The notes under the pieces: generated by a model
What the model saw: only the letters and a program-made list of their open reading frames with translations
Databases searched by the model: none
Told to the model about the DNA's origin: nothing
Program-made: the position numbers and the translations under genes
Assembly: GCA_964017195.1 (NCBI GenBank)
Contig: OZ024891.1
Coordinates: 4,035,420-4,099,419, forward strand
Length of the DNA stretch: 64,000 bases
Reading direction: 5' to 3'
Source: Siderastrea radians
Lineage: Eukaryota > Cnidaria > Anthozoa > Scleractinia > Rhizangiidae
In this document: positions 34,345 through 45,856 of the stretch, in pieces
How positions within the stretch are numbered: the first letter of the stretch is position 1
How the letters are laid out: the number at the start of each line of letters is the position of its first letter

Positions 34345-35673
34345 GCAAAGTTGATCGTCCAAGGGAAATGAGTTTCGATTCAAGATAGCCAGGCATTTTG
34401 GGTGAGGGGTCTACCATATGCACTTTTGTATAAGAGACAAGTATCTACTTACTTTAAAACCACATTACATTGTAGTTCCGGCTACTGTTAGTTACATCTA
34501 TATAGAAATGACCAGAATGTCAAAAATTAATATATTATAATGTGTTTGGGGGGTCACAATTTTGAAAGCATAACTTATTACAAACCCACTTTTCAAAATC
34601 TAATAATAATTTTTTATTGGCTTTAATTTTGGAATATTATGGGTAATCTACAAAGTGGAACATTCAGTCATATATGGGGAAATTTTCACCTTACACAAAC
34701 TCATTGAAATCCTCATCATTTTAGAATCCTAGGTTCATGTAGGTTGACTCCTTGGTTAGTTTGAATGTAAGAATTCTTAAATAGCTGATTTGAATTCTCA
34801 TCAGTGCCGCCAAAGAAAAGCTGTTGTTCTTCAAATTAAATGATTTTGGCAAGGCTGAAGCATCGAGGTTAAGTAAGCTAGCTCAAAGTGTGAACAAAAA
34901 TTAAGTTTACAACAATTCTTTTTCCAAGCGATTTTTAGTATTCATTCAAGGCATACATTTATAACAAAGCCTTCATTTTTTATCGGCAACTTACCTTAAA
35001 CTGAGTTTTTCAACAATGACTTCCTTGACAGAGTGGAGTGGTCAGCGGTAATGGATGAAGGCATGATTTTTAGAGGAAGGAAAAAAGGTGATTTAACTTC
35101 TTCAGTGCGTTTTTATGTTGCTTCGTTCATGAAGCAGTCTTTTTCTCAAAGGCGTACAATGCAGGTTACGTTTCTTACGCCATTTACGCTTTATAAATTG
35201 CATACTATAAAGGAATGTAAAATTACTCAGTTATCTTAGAACAAACAGTTCTAAACTGTTTTTTGTCCTTACCCGCAAAGAAATTTCTTTGACTCTATAA
35301 ATACCGTATTTCTTGTAACAAATAAGCAGCTATCTTTTTCTTCGCGCGGCGCAAAATTAACATGATTTCCTGAAACTGCGAACAACACAAAAATTTGATG
35401 TGGCGAAATTTTTCTGTAAGAGCGAACTTTTTTTATCTTGTGTGACAAAACTACAACAGCATAAAAGTTGTAACAGAATTATAATAAAAGTTAAGCCGCC
35501 AGGCTCGACTATATAATGGCTTAATCTCTCTTGTACTAGTTAAGTTTATGTAGCTTCCACAGTGTTATTCGTTAGCTCTGTTCATTTGATTGATTTAAAA
35601 TATTTGTTAACGTATGCGTGTGGTAACGGGTTAGTGAAAAGACTGAAAAGATTCCTTTTTCTCAGCCAATCTT

Positions 35674-35773
35674 AGCTTGCGGGACAAGGCGTTCCTAGCA
35701 ATTTACCGCGCGAAGTTTCGCCTGGGATTAAGTTCGCGCGATACATTACTAGGAACGCCCTGCCACGCAGGCT
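35674..35773. mobile_element. GC-rich palindromic MITE
   Basis: AGCTTGCGGGACAAGGCGTT...CTAG and CTAG...GAACGCCCTGCCACGCAGGCT are inverted ends of a 100 bp element whose middle also contains paired GCGCGAA/TTCGCGC blocks. A flanking AGCCAATCT direct match lies on both sides. Confidence 0.65.
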
Positions 35774-36512
35774 GAGCCAATCTGCTTGCAGACGTCTTGT
35801 TAAAAACAGTTATTCAAGTCAAAGACAATGGGACTAATTATTGAGTGTTACAAATCATGCAAATACTTCTAAATTATATGCATAGGTTGTGTACTACAAA
35901 TTAGGAGCGCGGATAATTTTTTTGCTAGTCAGTATCGTTCGTTCGAGAAACGTTTTCAGTTGTGTTAAGTAGAATCGAAAATCAGTACATGTAAAATCGA
36001 AAATCGGGTAACCAGCACAAGAGTAAATATATGTTTTGTCACGTCAAAACAGGTGTGGGTGTTTATCTTCGTGTAATATCAAGATGGCACGATATGCATG
36101 TTGAAAAAAGGCTACTGAATTCGAGAAACTAACATCTCAGTAGTGTAAACTTAGCGATGTAGCATAGATTGGGTTTAAATCGACTCATTTTACTATGTGT
36201 AAACAGTTATTTTCTTTTTTCTGGCGATGAAAATATTACTACTCTAAGCGTGCACTATATTGAAAACATTTAAAACTGTTATAAAGCTATGTGCGATCAG
36301 AAAACACTGGAAAATGAGTTCTGATTATGTTTCACTTCTATATAAAGCCTTAGCTTTTTCACCACTTTTATGAAGCTTTTTAGAATATTTTTCTCTTTTT
36401 TTTCTCCAGATAGCGAATAGAGTGTTGTTTTTCTGGTAGAAACTCACATCGGCCGCCATCTTGACATGGGCGTAAAAAGAAAATTATTCCGGGCGGACTG
36501 ATGAATTTGGCC

Positions 36513-37356
36513 GCTTTTTTACGGTACCTTGAGGCACTTTGACAGCTCCATTGGAACTCAAGAAGAATTTTGGCTTACACGCTCCACTATACTGTAATTT
36601 CAGTTGTGAACAGGCTTCTTATAGTGGGAACAGGGCGCTAGTAAAATCAGCGACTTTTCTTTTTGCATCATTCGCTCTCCGATTTTTCCTCTTGCCTTAC
36701 CCATTAAGAACAGGCTAGGCAGGGACCTGTTCCACGGGCCGATACATCAATCAATTGTTATTACTATGGAACTTACCAGAATTCTAATCTTGTACTCAAA
36801 TCAAATAACTATATGATTCATGCACTAACCATAAATTAGTTTTACGGTATGTTATCGGTAGGCGTAACTCGAATTATGATGTCATAGGTACACCCACTTG
36901 ATTTTCATGACGCTTTTTTAAGGTACCTTGAGGCACTTTGACCGCTTCAATGGAACTCAAATCTATTTTTCCGCAACACAAACAAACATTTCAGGAACAA
37001 TTTTGCCTTACACACTCTACTGTACTGTAATTTCAGTTGTGAACAGGCTTCTTATAATGGAAACAGGACGCAAGTAAAATCAGCGAGTTTTCTTTTTTGC
37101 ATCATTTGCTCTCCGAGTTTTCCTTTTGCCTTACCCATTAAGAACAAAGAACAGGCTAGGCAGGGAACTGTTCAGAGGCTGATACATCATTCAATTGTTA
37201 TTACTATAGCACTTACCAGAATTGAAATCTTGTAATCTAATCTTCAATTCAAATGTGTTTCATGCACTAACAATAAATTAATTTTACGGTATGTTATCGG
37301 TAGGTGTAACTCGAATTATGACGTCATAGTTACACCCGATTGATTTTCATGACGTC
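36513..37356. repeat. Diverged ~400 bp tandem duplication
   Basis: Copy 1 (about 36513-36911) and copy 2 (about 36912-37356) share GGTACCTTGAGGCACTTTGA, TGTAATTTCAGTTGTGAACA, GCCTTACCCATTAAGAACA and TTACGGTATGTTATCGGTAG in order. Copy 2 carries small insertions. The duplication is non-coding, 1.9-2.7 kb upstream of the long Kv gene. Confidence 0.85.
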
Positions 37357-37357
37357 A
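37319..37357. promoter_or_regulatory. Pair of perfect CRE palindromes
   Basis: TGACGTCA occurs at 37319-37326 and again at 37350-37357, 31 bp apart, at the end of the second tandem copy. In the first tandem copy the equivalent sites are degraded (TGATGTCA and TGACGC). CRE octamers bind CREB/ATF proteins. A role for the Kv gene 1.9 kb downstream is only a possibility. Confidence 0.4.
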
Positions 37358-39233
37358 TGGGATGTCTTCGAGATGTATGATCTTGAAATTTTCATAAAGA
37401 AAAACATCTAACTGATGGGGAATTAGGATCCAGCAAGAAACATTTTTATGTCTAAAACTGCTATTTCTCTTCAGAAACCAACGTCACATGAAATCTAAGA
37501 AATCCTTGACTCCCGACTGTCCGGCACTGTTTACCTCATTTAGTAAAACCAAGAAAAAGAAGACTTACTCACAGCAAAAAACTTAAATTTGTTTTGAGAT
37601 AGGTGGCTCCTTTGTTTTCTTCTTCTTTTCTTGGCTTAGTCTCGTTAATTAACGTGAGAATTTATCCTAAGTTTCGTTATGTAATTAGTAGTTTTATTAT
37701 TGCAGTGAATTCCAGATGTTCCAACCGTTCTAGATTCTGTAAAGACATGTTGACCTTGGAAGATTGGAAGACGAAACAACGATCGAAAAGATGATAATTG
37801 TGGAAAATATTATTTGAGCTTAATCATGCCAGAGAAAAATAGCCCCCCCCCCAAAAAAGAGAGATTCAAAGCTTCAATTTTCGATTCGCGTGCTTAGTTC
37901 AAAATAGATTGAAATAGTTGATAAAAGACAACATATTTACAGCTGGTTGAAATTAAATTGTGTTATTTATTTAAGAAAAAGGTTGAAAGACGCTCTTACC
38001 CATCTTACCCACAAGCTTAGAAAACAAATATGAGCGAGTGGTTTGTTTTAAAAAAGACGAAAAGCTAAGCTCAGTATGCGGAGTTTTGCCAAAACTGAAA
38101 ATCTTTATCTCTTCTTTCGCCCGTTTCAAGTTACAAGTACAAAATTCCATTACCAAAGTAATCGTTGCTTTAATAAATAAAATAGGCTCTTAAAGGATTC
38201 ACTTTAAACGTCATCAATTTATTTTTTATCATTGTCTCGGAAATTTTTTTAAACCAGAAGTTTGTTATCCATATATCTGTTTTTCGGCTTACCTACAAAG
38301 CGGCGAGGCTCATTGTTTTCACTTTGATTTATTCCGCTTTGGGAAAGTGATGCGTTAATTAGCTTTTTTCTAAAGAAATTGTGGCAAAATTCAAGCCCAT
38401 CAAACTGCCTTAATTAAGATTTCTTGAAGGTTTTCATTAGAATGAGGACAAAAGTAAACACTGAAATGATGTGCACCATTTAGAACATTTTTCGTGCATC
38501 TCATACCCAGTATGGAGCACGGCATATCGTCCATATTGGATACGAGGCTTATTAAAGTTTAAAGCCTCTTCGGTTCTTAATTATAATTTCCTATCGCATG
38601 TTTTCAGTTAGAATTCTTCTGTGAATTGAAAATTGTTTTCATTTCGTGTCTAGGCGACCCGTTGCGTTCTCTTCTGATGTTAATTTTGATTGTTTTACGA
38701 TTCCAAATCAATTCGTAGCGGAATAACTGAGTTGTTATCCAAAAGTTTCTATGTTTTGTTTCTTTGTAACATTTCTTCCTTAGGCGCGAAAAGTGATGTT
38801 TTTTTAATAGGGTACAATCTTAAAATTAATGTATCGGCATCATTTTTCGATTCTCAAGCGTTATTAAAACATTTTCAACGTGATGTACGAAAACGAAGTC
38901 AGAGATAACGTAACTATTATTCACTGGAAACATCAATTATCGTGAAATAATTCGCGGCTGCGACTTAATAGATGCGTTTCTACCCGCCAAGACACGAGAA
39001 ATTCAAGCGGCGAAACTGACCTTCTGCCAGCGAGGGAATTTTGTATTCGTTAACTCTAGATTCCTTGGTACCAGTATTCTTCAAGGAAATCATTTGAATT
39101 GTCAGGGAAACCGACAGTGATAATCGTTGTAAAGAATGGTAATAACTAAGAACTGTGAAATAATGCGGATGTTTGTTTAGAAGCATTCAGCGATAACCGA
39201 TTTGTCACCTATAGGGGTTAGCGTTTTTTCATC
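37358..39233. other. 5' flank of the long Kv gene
   Basis: A/T-rich sequence with no recognised coding exon, transposon or tRNA. It presumably holds the promoter and 5' UTR of the Kv gene starting at 39234. No TATA box or other clear promoter motif was picked out. Confidence 0.45.
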
Positions 39234-42200
39234 ATGACTGAGTATTTTGACGAAGACATTCGCTTGGAGGAATTCTCACTTACGGAAGATATTTCTGAAG
39301 AAACTACACAGACACTCTTATCTCCAAAAATAAGACTTTTGGTTAACAATGGACGTGAAGAATCGGCGGGCCTCGATGGAAGCAAAGGGTTTTTAGACAA
39401 GAACATTCTGGAAATTCCAGCTGTTTTGCTGTCACCTTGTTCGCGAAGGACAAGCCGATCGGAACAAGGCTTAAGCAGTGGATCTTCTTGTGAATTCCTT
39501 GTTCCTCCTTCCCCGCTCAATGCCCCAAAGAATAGGTCTACCTCTAGCCTGGCACCAGATAAACAACCGTCAGTTCGAGTTTTTCAAAGAAAATTTTCAC
39601 TATCACTTCCTTCGACGCCGACATCCAGCACTGATTTCCTATTTAACAATGGTGCTCTGAATGGGCAGTCCAAAGATGATACAAGTGTCTCTTCACTAGA
39701 TAAGGAAATTCTCGATGACCAGTCTAGCGAAGGTGAGACCAAAAGCAACGAGTCTAGCGAGTTCTCTTGTACGAGCCATGGTCTTCTTTCGGGTTCGTTC
39801 CGTGGTTCAGCAGTTTCTCTGAGAGCTTCAGACCGACCAGCCATTGAAGGCGACAGTGTTACTATTACAGAACTACCTGTTACGGTCTCAACGCCAAATC
39901 TACATCAGATCACACCTCCTTCTTGTAGACGCCCATCAAGGCAACTTTGTTGTTTGTTGCGCACAAACTACACGGCTTTATCGACTCCGAGTTCTGAGTG
40001 CTCGTCGAGCCGATTTTCAAACCAAGATCTTGAAGACTTTGATGATAACAAAAACGAGCCTCTTGTGCCGAACGAATTTCTTTGTTCCACAGAAAACTCG
40101 GATGAAAGTGACATTCCTTTGTTGTCCACCATAGGTGCAGCTACGCAATCTACGAATTTGGAGCTCAGTGAGCAATCGACGTTTTTGTCCCCAAAATACG
40201 AAGGTGCTTATAAGCAACACTCTTCACCCATTTTAAGACTCAAAAAGGCTCATACACTTCCTTCAGAGTGGGGAAGCAGCCAAAGATCACTTACTAATCC
40301 TGAAGCTGGCGATTTCTTGAAAGTTGAAAAGTCATCAAGTCCAAGGTTAAAGCGCTCTTTAACAGCAAGGTCAAATAACGCATCGTCAACGTTTCTACAT
40401 CCTGATTCAGCCCGTTGTTCTTCCTCTTACGAAGGGAGCGCAGCATCCTTGCCTCAAGCAGGTTCCCCACAAGTGTCTCACAGAAGTAGACGAAGAGCGA
40501 TCTCCGACCCTAGGAGACCTACGCTTCGTCACCAGTCGTCCAGTATACACAGCTCTGGTTCGTCCGCTTTTGATAATTCTTCAGCCAAAAGTGAGAGCTC
40601 CTTTGTCAAAAGTTTCCTGTCGTTAATCTCTCCTTCTAGGTTACTTTCCAAGTTCAGCTTATCCAAACATAGTGTTCAAAGCTCGGAGTCACGATCTTCT
40701 CGTCGGAAACGACGACATATCGATTTCCCCGACGACAGCAAAATTGTGACCCTGAACGTAAGCGGCAGACGATTCCAAATCAACGACTATTTCCTTTCTG
40801 TTTACCCGAGTACTTTGCTTGGAGGGAAAGCAAGAAGTTTCTTTTACGACAAAGTTAGGAATGAGTTCTTTTTCGACCGCGACCCGGATAGTTTCCGCTA
40901 TATTTGGAACTTTTATCACTCCGGTCAGCTCCACTGCCCTCGTGAGGAGTGTCTGCAATCGTTTTTGGATGAAGTTGCATTTTTTGGTCTCGACGTCACC
41001 ATGTTATGCGACTGTTGTTGGCAAGAGACTTTTGGACCCGCGTATGACAAGTTAACTAAAAGGCGCGGAGAGAAAGAAGCCGCTGAGAAAGAAGCGGCTG
41101 AGGCAATGATTGTTCTCGCGCCAAACGCTACTTTAAGAGAAAAGGTTTGGATCACTTTGCAAGAGCCATCCTTCTCTCTCATCGCCAAGATATTCTACCT
41201 TATGACCGTCTTCGTGATCGCTGTAAGCGTGGTTGTGAATACGGCAGAGAGTATTGCGTGTAAAGGCGCGATTCGTATCTGCCAGGAAGAAAACAAAGAG
41301 ACGTACTTTTACATTGGCACAGTGTGCGTAGGATTTTTCACGTTTGAGTACGTTGCGCGTCTCTTGGTCTGTCCCAATCGTCTGAAATTTATCATAAATT
41401 TTATGAGCATAGTTGATGTACTTGCTATACTACCGTATTACATTGACTTGTTGTTGGAACATCTGTCGGTGAACGCAAGCTTGGGGATGGACGCTCTAGT
41501 TGTATTGCGTGTGTTGAGGATACTCCGCGTGTTCAAGCTTTTGCGTCATTCTAAGCGACTAAAAAAGCTGACTCAAAGCGTGAGAGACTCGGCCGCAGAG
41601 CTGGTGCTGATTGGCTTTATATATCTGGTGATGCTCATCTTATTTTCCAGTATTATTTACTTTGTGGAACTGTCTGAGGACGACACGCAATTCTCCAGCA
41701 TCCCAGAAGCCATGTGGTACGCAGTGATTACATCAACTACTGCTGGGTAAGTACTCATTCAAGACTGCATTGATTAAAAGCATACTTAAGACATGTATTC
41801 AGTTGTAGAAAAACTTGATCAAGAAATGTTTAGCGCGTCGTGTAATGTGTCCAGGCTGGTTTACACGCAGAGCGCAAGCACAGACATTAGTAAATCGCAA
41901 GAATGTTCACATGTACGATAAGCACAAGGCTAGGTGGCATATTCAGGTACGGTGCGTTTAAACTTTGATCGCCATCGTAAAACATTTGGTTACAGGCCGG
42001 CGTTTCTAGGTTCTTCCCTTGTGTCGTATAGATAAAATGAGTAAAAACTGATTCTGGCTTGCCCTTCCTTTGAAACTTTCAAAGGAAGGGAATTCTCTTG
42101 ATATCTTGATATTATCTCCTTGGCCATCTAGAAGTAAGCCATGTCTGAGCAAGGATATAAATTTAGCAAATTTCTTAATCCCCTCCCCCTCCCCCCCCCC

Positions 42201-42394
42201 CCCCCAAGGAAGAATAGATACAGTCTCTAAGACACTACTCCTTAAAGGGATCACTCGTTAACTTTGAATGTCTCATTTGTTCAAGTTATGGTGACATCAT
42301 CCCAATGACGTTAGCAGGCCGACTGGTGGGGAGTGCTTGCTGTCTGTTTGGTGTTCTATTCATTGCGTTGCCTGTACCAATACTGCAGATCAAG
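39234..42394 (+). CDS. Voltage-gated K+ channel alpha subunit, non-Shaker (Shal/Shaw-like), long N-terminus; 3' end unresolved
   Basis: Forms tetrameric plasma-membrane K+ channels. Exon 1 (39234-41746) encodes 837 codons; exon 2 (42286-42394) continues in phase 2 to residue 874. The first ~500 residues are Ser/Thr-rich, low in hydrophobics and probably disordered. The T1 tetramerisation domain follows (about 503-605, [11 protein letters not shown]...[17 protein letters not shown]) with the zinc motif HX5CX20CC that excludes Shaker/Kv1. S1 is near 650-672. S4 (about 752-779) reads [20 protein letters not shown], five regularly spaced charges. The filter is TTAGYGD, Ala where Val or Leu is usual. 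S6 has ALPVPIL. The next exon must start in phase 0. Candidate acceptors: 43011 (best pyrimidine tract, immediate TGA), 43149 (76 more residues) and about 42450 (about 8 more). All give a short tail. Confidence 0.85.
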
Positions 42395-42790
42395 GTTAGT
42401 TAATAATGGTGTTTACTAATGACATTTTTTTTTTTTTTTGCAACCACCAAGCAGTTGCAGAACCCAAACAGTTTTTAGTTTTGGTATCTAACCTAGTCCA
42501 CAGAGTGAATGTAGTGGTGTTAATTGTAGTATATTGCGGACCTACATTATTTGTACCCACAAGGCTATTGGAGCCTCATTAAAAGGTTGTTGAACAATGA
42601 AGAATCAACAACGAATGGTTTCTTGTCCTGTGTTCAATCCGCTTCTTTTGGTCCAATTTGAAGGGTAAACCACTACAATTGGCGATGAGGATAAATAACG
42701 AAAGAAACATGGTAAATTCTGAGCTCGGTCATGAAATAGGAAGGATGCAACATTCAGTATGTCACGAGCGTGGGAAAAAGAAAAAGTCTA

Positions 42791-42867
42791 AGTCCCCGAC
42801 GGGAATCGAACCCATGATCTCCGGTACACAGGTCAGATACTCTAACCACTAAGTTACTGGGAGACTA
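42791..42867 (-). mobile_element. tRNA-like sequence, probably a SINE head
   Basis: On minus: a box A-like TAACTTAGTGGTTAGAGTA, an anticodon loop with TGT, and box B GGGTTCGATTCCC. Acceptor pairing is 6 of 7 but the anticodon stem is poorly paired. It is flanked downstream on its own strand by T-rich sequence. A tRNA-derived SINE or tRNA pseudogene is more likely than a functional tRNA-Thr. It lies between the two Kv genes. Confidence 0.5.
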
Positions 42868-44069
42868 GTGGCGAACTAGATGTATGAACATCAGCTGTCG
42901 CTAAAAAGAACAATAACCACAAGAATCCGAACAACTTTCTCTTTATCGCCTGACTGCAAAATTATTGGATCCAATAACGAACAGTACATTTTCTTTCCTA
43001 TTTTCTTTTAGTGAATTCTTTCGCAAGTAGATGAAGTTGGAATGGCTGAAACAACCTTAAAGAGGTTAGTGTCGTAAATACGTCCGGTGCTAATTCATGG
43101 AGCAGAATGAACAGTTTTGCATTGGAGGTCGCGAAACAGCTCTTCTCAGTGTGGGGCGAAGGAGGACTTGAACTCTGGCTGCTCTGAAAATGATTTTTTT
43201 CTATCAGAGGGATTAATCTTGCCAGTGACCCATCTTTTCAATCTCGGATGTGTCCCTGAATTTTGGCCATATCACCGCAACCTTGTACCAGTATCGGTGT
43301 ATAATTATCAAAAGAAAATAAAGCCTATGAAAGCATACCAACGTGTCGATTTAAGAGCAGCCTCATTGTTATTAGAATAAACATCTTTAAATTCGTATCC
43401 TTCTTGGCTCTTTTGGAACTCTTGACCAAGCATGTACTTCAAAACGTTCGCTGTCCTCCGCAATGCCCAGTTCTCACAACTGAAATGCGCCTACAGGGAA
43501 TCGTGGGAGTTGTGTGCAAAATGACATACACGTGGCCATTTCCGGCTCAACTTCAAATGAAGTATTTCAGGTGAGAAGAGCTTGAAATATGGACTATTGT
43601 ATTAGGAAAACAAACTTTCGGGTAGGACTTGCGCGTGAACTCATCTTGGACTTGTTTTGTATTGATTGAGGAGGATTTATTCTGAGTTAGTTGAGTAAGT
43701 TTTCCAAAGCATGCATTATCGCCACAGTATAATACGCTTTATTTTACGGTTCAGCTTTGAGAACACATTAATTACCATACAAAGGCAACAACAATTCATT
43801 GGACGACGTTCATATAGTAATACTTTTATTAAAAAGTATTTTAATTTAACGTAACACTGGATGTAAGTTACGATTTTAACGACAAGGCACTGCATTTGGA
43901 ACAGAGCATCATCATTCGCCATTTTCGGTCTTCCCTATATCGATCTCAGAAATCCTAGCTCGCTGAACCGGTGTACACTCCTCGGCACTGGTAAGATTTA
44001 TTTGGAATTGAGCCTCAAATCAAATTTTAAAACCTATTGAAATCTTTATTAATAATGAAAATTGAAATC

Positions 44070-44075
44070 TTTATT
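44070..44075 (-). terminator. Candidate polyadenylation signal of the Shal-like gene
   Basis: AATAAA on minus, about 190 bases past the stop codon. A second copy is at 44045-44050, within a short local repeat of GAAATCTTTATT. Assigned by position. Confidence 0.45.
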
Positions 44076-44260
44076 ATTAATTGAAGTTCTCAATTCGACC
44101 ACTTTTTCATTTAGAAGGCTTCTTAACAACATTTACTGAATTATTTCAAAAGGACTCGAGAATTTATCTGGAATAACAGTCGTAGCACGACTCACGCGAC
44201 TGTCACGTGATCAACAATAGCAAGGCACGTGATCAAGCATGATGAGTGGCACACTTCCAG

Positions 44261-45622
44261 TCAGAGCTCTGACTCCATGGCCTCGTCCACCTCATCCAGG
44301 AGCCCAAGCTGTAGATTTGCCTGTAGAAGTAAAACACAGGTTTTCCTTATTGATTGTCCACAGTTCAAGCTCCTCATTTAGTGCCACAGGAATGATTGTT
44401 ACATAGACAGCTTTTAGATATAAGCAATCTCGCGCCCTGATATGGTTGCCTGCTACTTGTTTATCAGCTCTAACACACTTTTCGGCAAAGAAGTCGCCGA
44501 AGTAAATGATGGATGTTTAAGTGAAAATGCTTCGCGTGGTTACGGTGGTAGATAAACCGTTTCAAAATCCAAATAATGTCCGTATACTAAATGGCAGAGC
44601 TCCCCTGTGGGTCGATCTTACAAAGAAACTAAGACGAACTTTTGCCACACCACTTGTTCGTGAGCCTTTGTAAGGGTAGCTCCAGATCAAACAGTCTTCG
44701 TTTAGACTTCAGTCATGGTTGCAACCACAAAACACTTTGTTTAGTGTTACTCTCTTACAGGGCCGCAGGAGGACATCTCACCCAAGTAAGCATTTAACCT
44801 GGTCCCAGAAGTGTTCACCTACGGAGGGCTCTACTGTACATTTAAAAGGAAAGCCCGGTTTTCAGAGTTTGCCTTAAGAATTTGCTAAAATATATACAAA
44901 TTAAGAAGGCTGCCTATATATCTTACCTTTTTCTGTATGATTGGAACAGGTAAAGCGATCATTAACACGCCAACAATACACCCAACACTGCCCACAAGTT
45001 TACCGATGACCGTATGAGGCACCATATCTCCATACCTGAGGCGTAACAATACATTTGCTTGTTAGTTCAGTTGAAAGAGTGATATTCTGCTGAGCGAGGT
45101 CGGAAGTTTGACTTTTTGCTGAAACTAGTACTCAGCGTCTTAATATAACTTAGGTAGGCGAAGCTGCATTGCCATGACATCGTCTCATCGGTAGACCTTT
45201 AACGTGGCACTTTAGCCCCCAGAGGGTACTCCGCATTTCAAGTATCGGGGATGATCGAATGGGCGTAAAATCAAAACCCCCCAAAAAATCCCTAGGGCTT
45301 CCAACAAAACCCAAAAAAAATCCCTTGACAAAAACGTAACACTTTAAAAATTCCCCGAGAGTAAGGTACATAGCAAGCTTCCAGAGTGTTTTTCTTTCGG
45401 TCTGCCTTTCCTCTAGATTTATTACACGAGCGAGCCTTACATTCGAAATCGTTCACTCATGACAGTCTGTCAGGCAGCCAGGCAACAGGTCAGTCATTAC
45501 AGTCAGTCAGTCAGGCATTACAGTCAGTCAGTCAGTCAGTCAGTCAGTCAGTTAGCCAGCCAGCCAGCCAGCCAGTCAGCCAGCCAGCCAGTCAGTCAGT
45601 CAGTCAGTCAGTCAGTCAGTCA

Positions 45623-45659
<37 letters not shown>

Positions 45660-45664
45660 TCAGT

Positions 45665-45695
<31 letters not shown>

Positions 45696-45716
45696 TCAGT
45701 CAGTCAGTCAGTCGGT

Positions 45717-45748
<32 letters not shown>

Positions 45749-45824
45749 CAGCCAGCCAGCCAGTCAGCCAGTCAGTCAGTCAGTCAGTCAGTCAGTCAGT
45801 CAGTCAGTGAGTCAGTCAGTCAGT

Positions 45825-45856
<32 letters not shown>

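Larger units (their letters stand above)
33893..36510. other. Intergenic region 3' of the forkhead gene
   Basis: No further coding exon recognised. It holds the family A MITE at 34140-34344 and the palindromic MITE at 35674-35773. No exact AATAAA was located close to the forkhead stop, so its polyadenylation site is unassigned. Confidence 0.5.

Noticed and set aside
42791..42867. Functional tRNA-Thr gene
   Set aside because: Box A/B-like sequences are present, but the anticodon stem pairs poorly and the acceptor has a mismatch.
43117..43380. 87-codon frame as the certain last exon of the long Kv gene
   Set aside because: The phase fits from 43150, but a stronger acceptor at 43011 lies upstream and the residues resemble no Kv tail; kept only as a candidate.
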